The notes beneath the pieces were generated by a model. The model was given only the letters and a program-made list of their open reading frames with translations, was not told the DNA's origin and did no database searches. Shown in pieces: positions 14,575 through 22,058 of a DNA stretch of 32,361 nt. The position numbers and the translations under genes are program-made. Numbering within the stretch: the first letter of the stretch is position 1; each line of letters starts with the position of its first letter. The DNA comes from Sinosporangium album (GTDB lineage Bacteria; Actinomycetota; Actinomycetes; Streptosporangiales; Streptosporangiaceae), in the NCBI RefSeq assembly GCF_900100605.1, contig NZ_FNCN01000047.1, forward strand, positions 1 through 32,361, in the 5' to 3' direction.

Positions 14575-16083
14575 CTAGCGCCGCCACCATTGGCCGCGGA
14601 CAGGGCGGCCGAGTCGCCACGGCTCGCGCCTGGCCTGCGCCGCCGCGGGGGGCTCCAGCCGCTGGTAGCGGTATTCCTGGTAGGGGCCGTGCGGGCTCCA
14701 GTCGCCGAGGTAGGGCCTCAGGTCGTCCGCCTCGGGTTCGGCGTCGAACCTGATGGAGGCGAGGCCGCCGGGTGAGATCGTCGGGTCGAGCTGCCGCGCC
14801 ATCGACTGCCCCCATACGACCCATTGGCGCAGGTTGGCGGCCTCTTCGGGGCTGTCCATGTTCGCTGCGGCCTTCTCCAGCGCTTCGCAGAACTCGTGCA
14901 GTTCGGCCGCGGCGAACCAGTCCTGCAGGGCGTTGCCGAGCGTGTCGCGCCGGCGGTCCTCCAAGGCGCATTCGCGTGCCGCGGTCATCGCGGTCTCCCA
15001 CATGGTGAGCCGCTCGGCCTCCTTGCGCTCTTCTGCGGCGCGCATCTCCTGGAGTTCGCGCTCGCGCTTGAGCCTCGCCTGCTCGGCGGCGTTGACCCGG
15101 TGCTCCAGCTCCTTGATGACCTCCCGGACCTTGGACTCGACCTGGGTCCTGCCGTTGTCGACCCACTGGGTGCGCTCGGCGAACCCGGATTGCTGGAGTT
15201 CCATCCGGAGGCGGCCGGTGGGCACGGAGCCGTACTCGGTGGGCCGCGACCAGCCGTTGGACCTGCGGCGCCGCTCCTCGGCCGTCGGCTCCTGCGGCAC
15301 GTCCTCCATCACCTCGGAGACGGTCAGCGTCCAGCGCTGCTCGTGCTTTTGCAGGTAGAACGTCACCGGTGTGCGCTTGAGCGACATGATCAGCTTGTAG
15401 CCGCGGCGTTCGGCCTGGATCGACAGCCCTTCCAGCAGCGCCTTGACGCGGGGCATCAGCCCGGGCGAGACGCGGATCCGGTTGCGCTCTTCCTCCAGGA
15501 GGCTAACCATCATACGCGGATCGGAGGTTTCCTTGCGCGTGCCGAGCCGTACGCGGTTCCAGTTGGTTTCGGGCTGGGAGTCGTTCGTGAGGAGAATGAC
15601 CATGTCGCCCCGGTCCCTACCGGTGTGGCGAAGATGGAACCCCGCCGGCACCAGGCCGCGCCGCTTGGCGGCGTGGATCAGCCTGCGATACGACGCACGG
15701 GTCTGTTCGTCGGGGTTGTTGAGGCGCAGCGTCCCGCCGTCGCGCTTGAGGCGCTCCATCAGGTCCTTCACCAGCACCTGCGGGCTGGTCCCGTGGTCCA
15801 CCGTCACTCCTCTCGTAGCTCTCGGCAGGGAGCCATCGACCATTTCGACCGCGCGGTCGGGGTGGTCGGGGTGGTAGCCGTTTTCGAGGTAGAAGCGACC
15901 CGCTTCGGTGATCTCCGCCCGCCAGACGCCGTCGCGCCGGGGGGTCTTCACCAGGCCCCGGTTGCGCAGGGCGTAGACGGTGTTCGCAAGGTCGGAGTTC
16001 TTGGCGGTGACCGAATCGGTGGACGTGCCAATCCGATTGAGTACCGCGAGCTGACGTTCGTTCAATGCATCCCATCGCCGCAT
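14575..16083 (-). CDS. Unknown protein with N-terminal winged helix and coiled coil
   Basis: A 502-aa soluble protein starting MRRWDALNERQLAVLNRIGT. Residues about 6-72 look like a winged helix (SDLANTVYALRNRGLVKTPR then DGVWRAEITEAGRFYLEN). A middle part of mixed strands follows (RGYKLIMSLKRTPVTFYLQK). A strongly charged helical stretch at about 320-375 (KVREVIKELEHRVNAAEQAR onward) should form a coiled coil. The C-terminus is proline- and arginine-rich. I do not recognise an enzyme motif. The architecture suggests a DNA-binding or scaffold protein. It is monocistronic and convergent to the iron operon. The upstream bases give no strong Shine-Dalgarno. Confidence 0.8.
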   Translation of the reverse strand: MRRWDALNERQLAVLNRIGTSTDSVTAKNSDLANTVYALRNRGLVKTPRRDGVWRAEITEAGRFYLENGYHPDHPDRAVEMVDGSLPRATRGVTVDHGTSPQVLVKDLMERLKRDGGTLRLNNPDEQTRASYRRLIHAAKRRGLVPAGFHLRHTGRDRGDMVILLTNDSQPETNWNRVRLGTRKETSDPRMMVSLLEEERNRIRVSPGLMPRVKALLEGLSIQAERRGYKLIMSLKRTPVTFYLQKHEQRWTLTVSEVMEDVPQEPTAEERRRRSNGWSRPTEYGSVPTGRLRMELQQSGFAERTQWVDNGRTQVESKVREVIKELEHRVNAAEQARLKRERELQEMRAAEERKEAERLTMWETAMTAARECALEDRRRDTLGNALQDWFAAAELHEFCEALEKAAANMDSPEEAANLRQWVVWGQSMARQLDPTISPGGLASIRFDAEPEADDLRPYLGDWSPHGPYQEYRYQRLEPPAAAQARREPWRLGRPVRGQWWRR

Positions 16084-16589
16084 GGAGACAGATCACACTC
16101 TCGCTGCGGGACGGACAACCTACGTCAGCACATGTGCTATCCAGAATTCGACGAGAGAATCCCGAGAGGGATTACATAATCCCAGGTCAGAGGCCATTTT
16201 AGGGGTTCTCTGGATTTCCAGGTCGAGGGCGGGGAGCCCCCGAGGGCCGAGATGCATGCTGCCACCCACCTCGGAGGCCCGCCGACCGGGGCCCCGCCCC
16301 AGCACGCGTGTCTCGATTCTCTGGAGAAACGGCAGGTGAACCCGTGTATCGAGGAAGGCCGACCGGTAAGGCGGGACCGCCGCCCCCAGGACCGGAGCCG
16401 CAAGGTCGGCCCACACGAAGTCCGACGTATCCACCAAATCCCCGCGATGTAGTGCAAACCACGCAGGTCAGGTAAATACACGTACGGCTACCGCCGGCAA
16501 TCGCGGCCTCCGCCCATCACACGCCGCGCGCTACGGCAACGGACGCCGCGGCGACGGGCGGAGGCGGCGGGCGGAGGCCGCAAGCCATT
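16084..16589. other. Intergenic region, 506 bp
   Basis: No reading frame here has convincing codon structure or a recognisable product. It contains a short hairpin (AATCCC, GAGA, GGGATT) near 16158-16172 and a GC-rich inverted repeat at 16503-16581 behind the MetE-like gene. It should also hold the promoter of the neighbouring 502-aa protein gene. Confidence 0.6.
16503..16581. terminator. Long-loop inverted repeat after the MetE-like gene
   Basis: GCGGCCTCCGCC (16503-16514) and GGCGGAGGCCGC (16570-16581) are perfect 12-base inverted arms, and an extra partial copy GGGCGGAGGC at 16555-16564 gives an alternative, tighter pairing. The repeat begins nine bases after the stop of the leftward methyltransferase gene, so it may work as a rho-independent-like terminator without a U tract. 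Confidence 0.5.
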
Positions 16590-17657
16590 TCAGACCCCGA
16601 GCATCTCGCTTGCGAGAGCCGTACCGCGCACCCGGGCCTCAATCTTGGCGAACGCGGTCTCACGCGTGGTCGAGATGTCATCTGCGAACGGGGCGAAACC
16701 ACAGTCGTCACAGGTGCCGAGCAGCTCCACCGGAATATGGCGGGCCGCCGCGAGAACCCGGTCCCGAACCGTCTCCGGGGTCTCCACCACAGGGTCGATG
16801 GGGTCGGTCACCCCGATGAAAACACGGGAACCCGGCCTGAGATGGTCGGCGATCAGGCGCAGCGACCGCTCCGGGTCGGCTTCACCGGCAATCTGAATGT
16901 AGAAGTTGCCGACCTTGAGCTGGAAGAGTTTCGGCAGCAGGTCCGCATAGTCGACGTCGGCACTGTGCGTCGAGTCCCCATCGCCGCCGGGGCAGGTGTG
17001 CACGCCGATGCGTGCTTGTTCGGCCTCGGTGAAACGCGACAGCACCCGGTTGTTGAGCGCGATGAGGTCGTCGAGCAACGCTCCGCTCGGGTCGAGTTTG
17101 AGCGAGAGCCTGCCCTCGGTGAAGTCGAGCTGCACGACATGCGCGCCCGCCTCAAGGCAGCCTCTGATGTCGGCTTCGGCCTCCACCACCAGATCGTCGA
17201 AGAAGACCTTCGGCGGATAGTCCGCGATACCGTCCGCGGGATAGAGCAGGCTGAGCGCCGAAGGCGCGATGACCGCCTGTTTCACCGGGCGCTCTGTGTG
17301 TTTGAGCGCCTCCTTCAGATAGGTCTCGGCTCTGCGGCGATAGCGGAACGGTCCCTTGGTGAGGGCCGGCAACCGGCGGGTGTGCCCATCGGCGAACGGG
17401 ATTTCGGGGCCTCCGGCGGGGTCGAGACCTTCCAGTCCCTCCAGCGGGTAGGTGAGAAAACTCGGTTTGGACTGCTCACCGTCGACCAGCACGGGGCTGC
17501 CGATCTGCTCCAGGCGCGCGACGGTGTCGGCGACCGCCGCGGCCTGTCGTGCGGCAAGCTCCTCCGGGCCGATCAGCCCCTGGGCGTGCTGCGCGAGCGC
17601 GTCCACAAGGGCGGCAGGGCGGGGGATGCTTCCGATCGCTTCGGTAGGAATACCCAT
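16590..17657 (-). CDS. MetE C-terminal-like (cobalamin-independent) methyltransferase
   Basis: A 355-aa protein matching only the catalytic C-terminal barrel of methionine synthase II. It has GSIPRP at the N-terminus, the zinc ligands His220-x-Cys222 (GVHTCPGGD) and Cys319 (CDDCGFAP), DGEQSKPSFLTYPLEGL at 59-75 and FIGVTDPIDPVVETPETV near the end. Full-length MetE is about 750 aa with a duplicated barrel, so this belongs to the short homologues. Some of those transfer methyl groups from substrates other than methyl-tetrahydrofolate. The product may be methionine from homocysteine, but the donor is unknown. ATG 17657 has no clear Shine-Dalgarno, so the message may be leaderless or start differently. 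Confidence 0.88.
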   Translation of the reverse strand: MGIPTEAIGSIPRPAALVDALAQHAQGLIGPEELAARQAAAVADTVARLEQIGSPVLVDGEQSKPSFLTYPLEGLEGLDPAGGPEIPFADGHTRRLPALTKGPFRYRRRAETYLKEALKHTERPVKQAVIAPSALSLLYPADGIADYPPKVFFDDLVVEAEADIRGCLEAGAHVVQLDFTEGRLSLKLDPSGALLDDLIALNNRVLSRFTEAEQARIGVHTCPGGDGDSTHSADVDYADLLPKLFQLKVGNFYIQIAGEADPERSLRLIADHLRPGSRVFIGVTDPIDPVVETPETVRDRVLAAARHIPVELLGTCDDCGFAPFADDISTTRETAFAKIEARVRGTALASEMLGV

Positions 17658-18023
17658 GGCGTCGAGGATATGTTAACTGTGGGTAAGGCTTCAATTACTC
17701 TCAGGGACCGGCTGCCCGCCGTACGGCGATTGCGCAGGTCGCGGCCTCACGGCAATGCCACCCCGACTGTCATCCTGTTCGCCTCCTCTAAGAGGCATCC
17801 GCGGAGCATCCTGCCTCAACACGGACCAGGCCACGGCGGGGATCCACCCCCACCATGGCCAAGAGCCGATATCTCGAGAACCAGATTGGCCACAAGAATC
17901 CACATCAGAAGCAAATATGGATTTTTTCTCGAGGTTCTTTGCACGGCACAGCCCAAGCGGGCTGTGCCGTACTCACCTTCACGACCGTTCCTTCGGCTGT
18001 GCCCCGAACCACCGGTCTTATCG
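17658..18023. other. Intergenic region, 366 bp
   Basis: It contains a GCCGTACGGC palindrome at 17718-17727 and a strong hairpin at 17943-17970. Short frames exist on both strands, but none has a ribosome-binding site plus gene-like composition. It should contain the promoter of the MetE-like gene near 17660-17690. Confidence 0.55.
17943..17970 (-). terminator. Perfect 12-bp stem hairpin after the secreted-protein gene
   Basis: Arms ACGGCACAGCCC and GGGCTGTGCCGT pair perfectly around a four-base loop AAGC. It lies 54 bp beyond the stop of the leftward secreted-protein gene and before the next leftward gene, the place for a transcription terminator. Confidence 0.75.
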
Positions 18024-18455
18024 TCAGACGTGCGTGACCAAGAGGGTCACACCCGCCTCGCCACCACAGTCGACGAAAACAGGGCCGACCCCGTTGCCGA
18101 TCCTCTCCGACAGTTTCGCCTTCGCCAGGAAACCGTCAGGGTCATCCTTGATGATGCGGATGTCCTTCAGCACCTGGACCTTGCCGAACCCGCTGATCAC
18201 GGCCTTAAGCCCTTGCCCTCCACCGCAGCGGCCGGTGATGGTCACCTCTTCACCGCGCCTCGCCGTGGGATTGGGGCTCACCTGGACAACCGCCCTGGCC
18301 CCCTTCGGCGGAAGCTTCGCCGCGGGCGCCTCCGTGGCGACCGCGCCGACCCCGGGGCCGACCTGACCCGCCGCGGACGCGCCCCCGACACTTAGAGCGA
18401 GCACGACGCCCGCCAAGCCGGCGCCCACTTTTGTCGCGACTGCCTTTCCGTTCAC
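18024..18455 (-). CDS. Small secreted protein, unknown
   Basis: A 143-aa protein with a clear Sec signal peptide (KVGAGLAGVVLALSVGGASA, cleavage probably after ASA at about residue 28). The mature part has a strand-rich pattern (ARAVVQVSPNPTARRGEEVT then ITGRCGGGQGLKAVISGFGK). The phrase PNPTARRGEEVTITGRC, with a second Cys at VDCGG, resembles small Ig-like secreted domains common in actinomycetes. The two cysteines (in GRCGGG and VDCGGE) may form a disulfide. The GTG start has an ideal AAGGAG five bases upstream. No operon partner is seen. Confidence 0.82.
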   Translation of the reverse strand: MNGKAVATKVGAGLAGVVLALSVGGASAAGQVGPGVGAVATEAPAAKLPPKGARAVVQVSPNPTARRGEEVTITGRCGGGQGLKAVISGFGKVQVLKDIRIIKDDPDGFLAKAKLSERIGNGVGPVFVDCGGEAGVTLLVTHV

Positions 18456-18548
18456 GGTGACTCCTTAGCGAGAAGGTGTTCTGGTCGCCGGTAAGTCGCA
18501 GAAAAGGCCACCGCAGGTTCCCGCTGTGACACAGTTCACAGCCTTGTG

Positions 18549-18730
18549 TCCATCGACCATCAGCGTCGAACTCCCGAAAACCACGACGGCCTTCCCCGGC
18601 TGCTTCTTCAAATCCCGCACATAATCCTCGGGATCCTCCCTGACCAACCGAGCCGAGCCCCGTGCCAGTCCACCCGACCCAGCGTCCAGGAGAACACCGC
18701 ATTCGGCAGCTCGTTCATCCCCTTCACCAT
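18549..18730 (-). pseudogene. Remnant of RibD C-terminal/DHFR-family gene
   Basis: From ATG 18730 the frame reads MVKGMNELPNAVFSWTLGRV then DWHGARLG. A neighbouring frame continues with ARLVREDPEDYVRDLKKQPG then KAVVVFGSSTLMVDG. Together they match the middle of the dihydrofolate-reductase-like RibD C-terminal family, where a MNxLPKxVxSxTL strand is followed by LKxQPGxDIxVFGSxTL. The N-terminal third (cofactor-binding start) and the C-terminal third are missing, and a frameshift lies near 18655. This is a decayed, truncated gene and should give no enzyme. Confidence 0.7.
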
Positions 18731-18971
18731 CGCAGGCCCCGTCCCCCTGCGCCTCCCGCGGCCATCGGGCATCGCACCGCAAGCTCGCGACCAAGCGGCC
18801 CCAAAGCCCCGCAGGCCACCCCCATCACACGGCCGGCCTCAGCCACATCAGAGCTTCACCAACCGCGAAGACCCAATCCCCCGACAAGCCGCCGGCTGCG
18901 AAAACCCGTACCTCGCGACGCCGACAGCGGAAACCCGCCTCCCACCCCACCACCACAACTAAGGTCACGCC

Positions 18972-19400
18972 ATGACCACCACGTGGGACCCCACCACCCC
19001 GGGCCTACTCGCCCTGCCCTCAGGCCGCCTCATCCGAGGCCGAGGCCTCAGACACCCGCTCCCCGAAGGCCCCCACCCCACCTTCGCCCTCTACCTCCTC
19101 GGCCGCCAACCACCCCCCGTCTCCTGGGAACACCGCTGGCTCCGCTGGCCCGACTTCTGGCTCCCCTCCGACCGCCCCGCCACCGCCGCCGCCTTCCGCG
19201 AAGCCTGGACCCGCGCCGAAACCGAACGCGTAGAAGTCGCCTGCGCCGGCGGCCGAGGCCGCACCGGCACCGCCCTCGCCTGCCTCGCCATCCTCGACGG
19301 CGTCCCACCCCGCGAAGCCGTCACCTACGTCCGCACCCACTACTCCCCCCACGCCGTAGAAACCCCCTGGCAACGCCGCTACATCACCCACTTCCGCTGA
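18972..19400 (+). CDS. Small dual-specificity/tyrosine phosphatase-like protein
   Basis: A 142-aa protein with the Cys-x5-Arg phosphatase loop: Cys91 to Arg97 in VEVACAGGRGRTGTALACLA. A WPD-loop equivalent with general acid Asp61 (RWPDFWLP) lies at the usual distance before it. Family members hydrolyse phosphoproteins, phospholipids or phospho-RNA; the substrate here is unknown. The protein is shorter than a classical PTP and lacks N-terminal extensions, so it is a minimal domain. ATG 18972 is preceded by AAGG. The gene is extremely C-rich at third positions, like its surroundings. It stands alone between a pseudogene and a gene-poor stretch. Confidence 0.85.
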   Translation: MTTTWDPTTPGLLALPSGRLIRGRGLRHPLPEGPHPTFALYLLGRQPPPVSWEHRWLRWPDFWLPSDRPATAAAFREAWTRAETERVEVACAGGRGRTGTALACLAILDGVPPREAVTYVRTHYSPHAVETPWQRRYITHFR

Positions 19401-20067
19401 CAACCGAAGGGAGAAGGCCACCAAAAACCCCTCTTGACCAGGTCACATGCATAGGGCACGGTCGATGGTGCGCTTGTATCAGCCCCGCAAGGGGATTCCA
19501 GTCAGCTCTTCCATTTCAGCAGCCGCCCGCGACAGGCAACGCGAGCCAGACAAACAGGAATGCCTTCCGAAGAAGGATGGGAGCGACTGCCATCCCGCAG
19601 AAAAGCCTGCGTGCGATCCGAGTTTCTGCAACCCGGACTTCGACTCTAAAGGAACAACAAGATAATGGACTGGCGACCACCAACCGGGGAAATCCGCCTC
19701 CTCCGAGGAAACTGGCGTGCCTTCATCACCTGAAACGCGGCCGGCAGCGGGCGTCCACGGCAAGGTCGCTACGTCGCTCGCTTCCGCTGACGCTCCGACA
19801 TTGAGCGCCCACTAGGGCCACTGTGGAGGGGAGGGCCACGAACAGCGCGCGTTGGGACAAGCAGCCCCCGCGCCCCCGCCTGAAAAACCGAAATCCAGCA
19901 GCAATGCGGGGGCCTCAGCGACGTGGAGACCGTCCCCTCCGGCCTGACAACCGGCGTCGCCGTACGGCTTGCCGCCCCCCAGCGACCCGATGTTCCTCAA
20001 AGCCTTGCCGCTGAATGCCCGTCTGCGCCGCTCTACCAGCGAGAACGACACGTCAACGTCCTGCTAC

Positions 20068-20125
20068 CCGCTCAGCCGTCCCCTGTCCCCGACTGCGCTG
20101 GAGTGGACAGGGGACGGCTGAGCGG
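20068..20125. repeat. Perfect inverted repeat, 21-bp arms, 16-bp spacer
   Basis: Left arm 20068-20088 (starting CCGCTCAGCCGTCC) is exactly complementary to right arm 20105-20125 (ending GGACGGCTGAGCGG). The stem would be 21 bp with a 16-base loop. Nothing nearby explains it as a terminator for a recognised gene. Confidence 0.92.
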
Positions 20126-20462
20126 CTCTCTTATTCGCCCACATCGCCAGCACCCGGCACCTCTGCGGGAGATCGCCGCGGCGTGGACACTGTTCCGCGA
20201 GTTCGTCGCCCGCCACTGTCCCACCAGGATCAAGGCCCCCTAGCCCGCGCCGCCGCAGCCGGCCACGCCTGGACAATGCACCGCCTCGGCCTACAACCCC
20301 GTATGCCAACCCCATAGAGACCTCGGGCTGTCCGTCCTCAAGAACATCCATCCCCTTCTCCTTAGGTACTGCCCACGCCATAGACCCAGGGCTCTCAATC
20401 AAGGTGCTGGTACAGAAGGAGGCTCGTGCGGAAATCGGTCGGCACCGAAACGTCCCCGAAGA

Positions 20463-20507
20463 CTGCTGGGGGTGTGTTTGCGCTAGACGCAAACACACCC
20501 CCAGCAG
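20463..20507. repeat. Perfect inverted repeat, 20-bp arms, 5-bp loop
   Basis: Left arm 20463-20482 (starting CTGCTGGGGGTGTG) pairs exactly with right arm 20488-20507 (ending CACACCCCCAGCAG). The loop is CTAGA. It may be a strong terminator for the leftward XRE/small-protein operon, 113 bp further downstream of its last gene, or a cruciform-forming recombination or protein-binding site. Confidence 0.93.
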
Positions 20508-20552
20508 GTGAACCGGTTAGCCCGTCAACTACATTGAGTCATGCAGAGACGA

Positions 20553-20585
20553 ACCCGACCCAGCTTTTGGCGGCGCAGGTCGGGT
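20553..20585 (-). terminator. Hairpin after the 56-aa gene
   Basis: ACCCGACC (20553-20560) pairs with GGTCGGGT (20578-20585) around a 17-base loop containing TTTT/AAAA-rich sequence. It lies 35 bp beyond the stop of the leftward small gene, where a terminator is expected. Confidence 0.5.
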
Positions 20586-20619
20586 CGTCTGGCGACACGC
20601 GGGCTTGGCCGGCTTCGTG

Positions 20620-20790
20620 CTAGCCGAGCCCGCCCGCATTCTGCACCCACGTGATCCACGACTGCGCGACCACCAAGAGCAACTGCATCTGGAGCAGAAG
20701 CACCTCGCGGCGCTCACGGCCCTCATCGTCGAACAAGGTCATGCCTTTCTGATCGAATTGAATCCTCTGTTGCCAGAGGTGCTGAGCCAT
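20620..20790 (-). CDS. Small hydrophobic protein in operon with XRE regulator
   Basis: A 56-aa frame beginning MAQHLWQQRIQFDQKGMTLF, then DDEGRERREV, and then a hydrophobic helix LLLQMQLLLVVAQSWITWVQ. It starts 36 bp after the XRE regulator stop on the same strand and has GGGGG about eight bases before the ATG, so it is probably the second gene of that operon. A charged N-terminal half plus one amphipathic or membrane helix suggests a small membrane-associated or regulator-binding protein. Regulator-plus-small-protein pairs of this layout are frequent in actinomycetes, but I do not recognise this family. Confidence 0.65.
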   Translation of the reverse strand: MAQHLWQQRIQFDQKGMTLFDDEGRERREVLLLQMQLLLVVAQSWITWVQNAGGLG

Positions 20791-20826
20791 CCGGCTAGCC
20801 CCCGCAGTCGGATAGCGTGCAGATCA

Positions 20827-21588
20827 TCAAGCCACGTCAGCTGCTGTCAGCAGCAGAGCCGCATCCTCGTACCGCTGAGCGACAACAAGCAGGCGCGTCA
20901 GACGCAGCACCTCCTCCACAGGACGACGACTGGCGTGGTAGAGAACAGCGTCGGCCGCGTCGTCTCGTTCCATGAGTCGCAGCGCATCCACAACGGCTAG
21001 AACCTCGCCCGGCAGGAATGCCCCTCCCACGTAGTGGAGCGCCGAACGGGCATGCGCCATGTCCCCTCGCTCCAACGACTCCAACACCGCACTCGCGACA
21101 CCGGCATCGACGCCCGGATGAACCTGCCGGTCCCCCTTCCTGCCAGGTACCGGCAGCACGCCGAGCGATACCCCCCTTTCAATAGCCGCCATGTCGCCGA
21201 CATGGCGGCTGCCGCCCGCACCAAGCCCGCTCCGTTTAAACGCGCTGGGCTCCTCAGGGCGCGCACAGCGCCCGCATAGCGGGGCCTTGGCCGCCCGGTA
21301 GGCGCACTCGAACTCCTCGAGAGTGAACGGCATCAATGCGCTGACGCTCTCGACCGCCCCTGCCAACGCGAGAGCGTACAGCTCCGCGCACCACTCGAAA
21401 GTAGGAAGGCGGCGAGCGCTGAGATGACCGGCCAGCGTCGATCGATGTACATGTAGACGCTCAGCGATCTCCGCGTACGACAAGTCGCTCCGCAGGGCGC
21501 AGAGCTCGCGCAGCATTCCCCCGAACCGGCGGCGCTCAGGCGTCTGCTCGTGGTCTAGCTCGCTCGTCATCTGTCGGCGCTTCGGCAT
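20827..21588 (-). CDS. XRE-type helix-turn-helix regulator
   Basis: A 253-aa protein. An N-terminal helix-turn-helix is seen at about 36-72 (LSYAEIAERLHVHRSTLAGH then LSARRLPTFEWCAELYALA). The rest is helical (ASAVLESLERGDMAHARSAL, VVDALRLMERDDAADAVLYH, LTRLLVVAQRYEDAALLLTA) and resembles a sensor built from short helical repeats. CGRCARPEEPSAFKR near 110 holds a CxxC pair that could bind metal. ATG 21588 has GGGAGGA seven bases upstream. The 56-aa gene follows in the same operon. The regulated genes are unknown. Confidence 0.85.
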   Translation of the reverse strand: MPKRRQMTSELDHEQTPERRRFGGMLRELCALRSDLSYAEIAERLHVHRSTLAGHLSARRLPTFEWCAELYALALAGAVESVSALMPFTLEEFECAYRAAKAPLCGRCARPEEPSAFKRSGLGAGGSRHVGDMAAIERGVSLGVLPVPGRKGDRQVHPGVDAGVASAVLESLERGDMAHARSALHYVGGAFLPGEVLAVVDALRLMERDDAADAVLYHASRRPVEEVLRLTRLLVVAQRYEDAALLLTAADVA

Positions 21589-22058
21589 TCCGTAGTCCTC
21601 CCTGTATCAAGGTGCTTTCCGCTGACCAGCCTTCAGGCCAGACAAGCATGACAAGCCACACCCATTCCCCGACCTATCCGCCAATGGCTGGGGACGCGGA
21701 GCTTGCACACGTTCGCGCAATACTGCCCGCCGCCACCGGGTGTACACAACTCAAACGCCCTTGCGCTGGGTGACCAGCACTCTTCCGAAACGGACAACAC
21801 GGCTTTCACCTGTCCGAGTCAACCGGCACGCAAAGCGTGGCCACCCCTGATGAGCTGCACAAACACTGGACATTGTTTGGCTTTGGGCACGGACAGCGAC
21901 AACGAGGGTTGCGGAGATAGCGCTGACCGTGCACAGTAGTTGGTCACCAAGGAGCCGCAAGCTGTCGGTCGGCAACCAGCCGTTGCAGCGCTATTTGGTG
22001 ATGAGTCACGGCTTCTCCCGTCCGACGTTCTTCCGACCCCCGCGAAAGGACTCACCCC
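21589..22058. promoter_or_regulatory. Divergent intergenic region, 470 bp
   Basis: It separates the leftward XRE operon from the rightward HNH-like/ParB/helicase/methyltransferase genes and must contain both sets of promoters. A small dyad (CAAACA...TGTTTG, 21860-21879) is the only symmetrical element I noticed. No gene is supported in it. Confidence 0.5.

Larger units (their letters stand above)
19401..20619. other. Gene-poor region, 1.2 kb
   Basis: No reading frame here is convincing on either strand. Two very short frames near 19555-19735 (one ending DFDSKGTTR, and MDWRPPTGEIRLLRGNWRAF from ATG 19665 with AAAGGA upstream) are weak candidates. A plus-strand string APLREIAAAWTLFREFVARH at about 20157-20216 and a minus-strand string MAWAVPKEKGMDVLEDGQPE at about 20323-20382 look protein-like and may be fragments of decayed genes. 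The region also holds two long perfect inverted repeats (20068-20125 and 20463-20507). Confidence 0.5.

Noticed and set aside
16120-16481. Minus-strand frames of about 90-115 codons in the 16.1-16.5 kb gap
   Set aside because: Several overlapping frames are open at once because of high GC. None has a ribosome-binding site or a recognisable motif.
19555-19735. Two very short plus-strand frames that might form a small-peptide pair
   Set aside because: The second (22 aa) has AAAGGA upstream, but neither shows a leader or core pattern or neighbouring enzymes. Evidence is too thin for a gene call.
20064-20498. Minus-strand 144-codon frame containing MAWAVPKEKGMDVLEDGQPE
   Set aside because: Part of it looks protein-like, but it runs through both long inverted repeats, has no start signal and matches no family I know. 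It is treated as possible debris.
20605-21000. Plus-strand 131-codon frame over the small gene and the XRE 3' end
   Set aside because: It is antisense to the XRE gene and to a better supported 56-aa frame that has operon spacing and a ribosome site.
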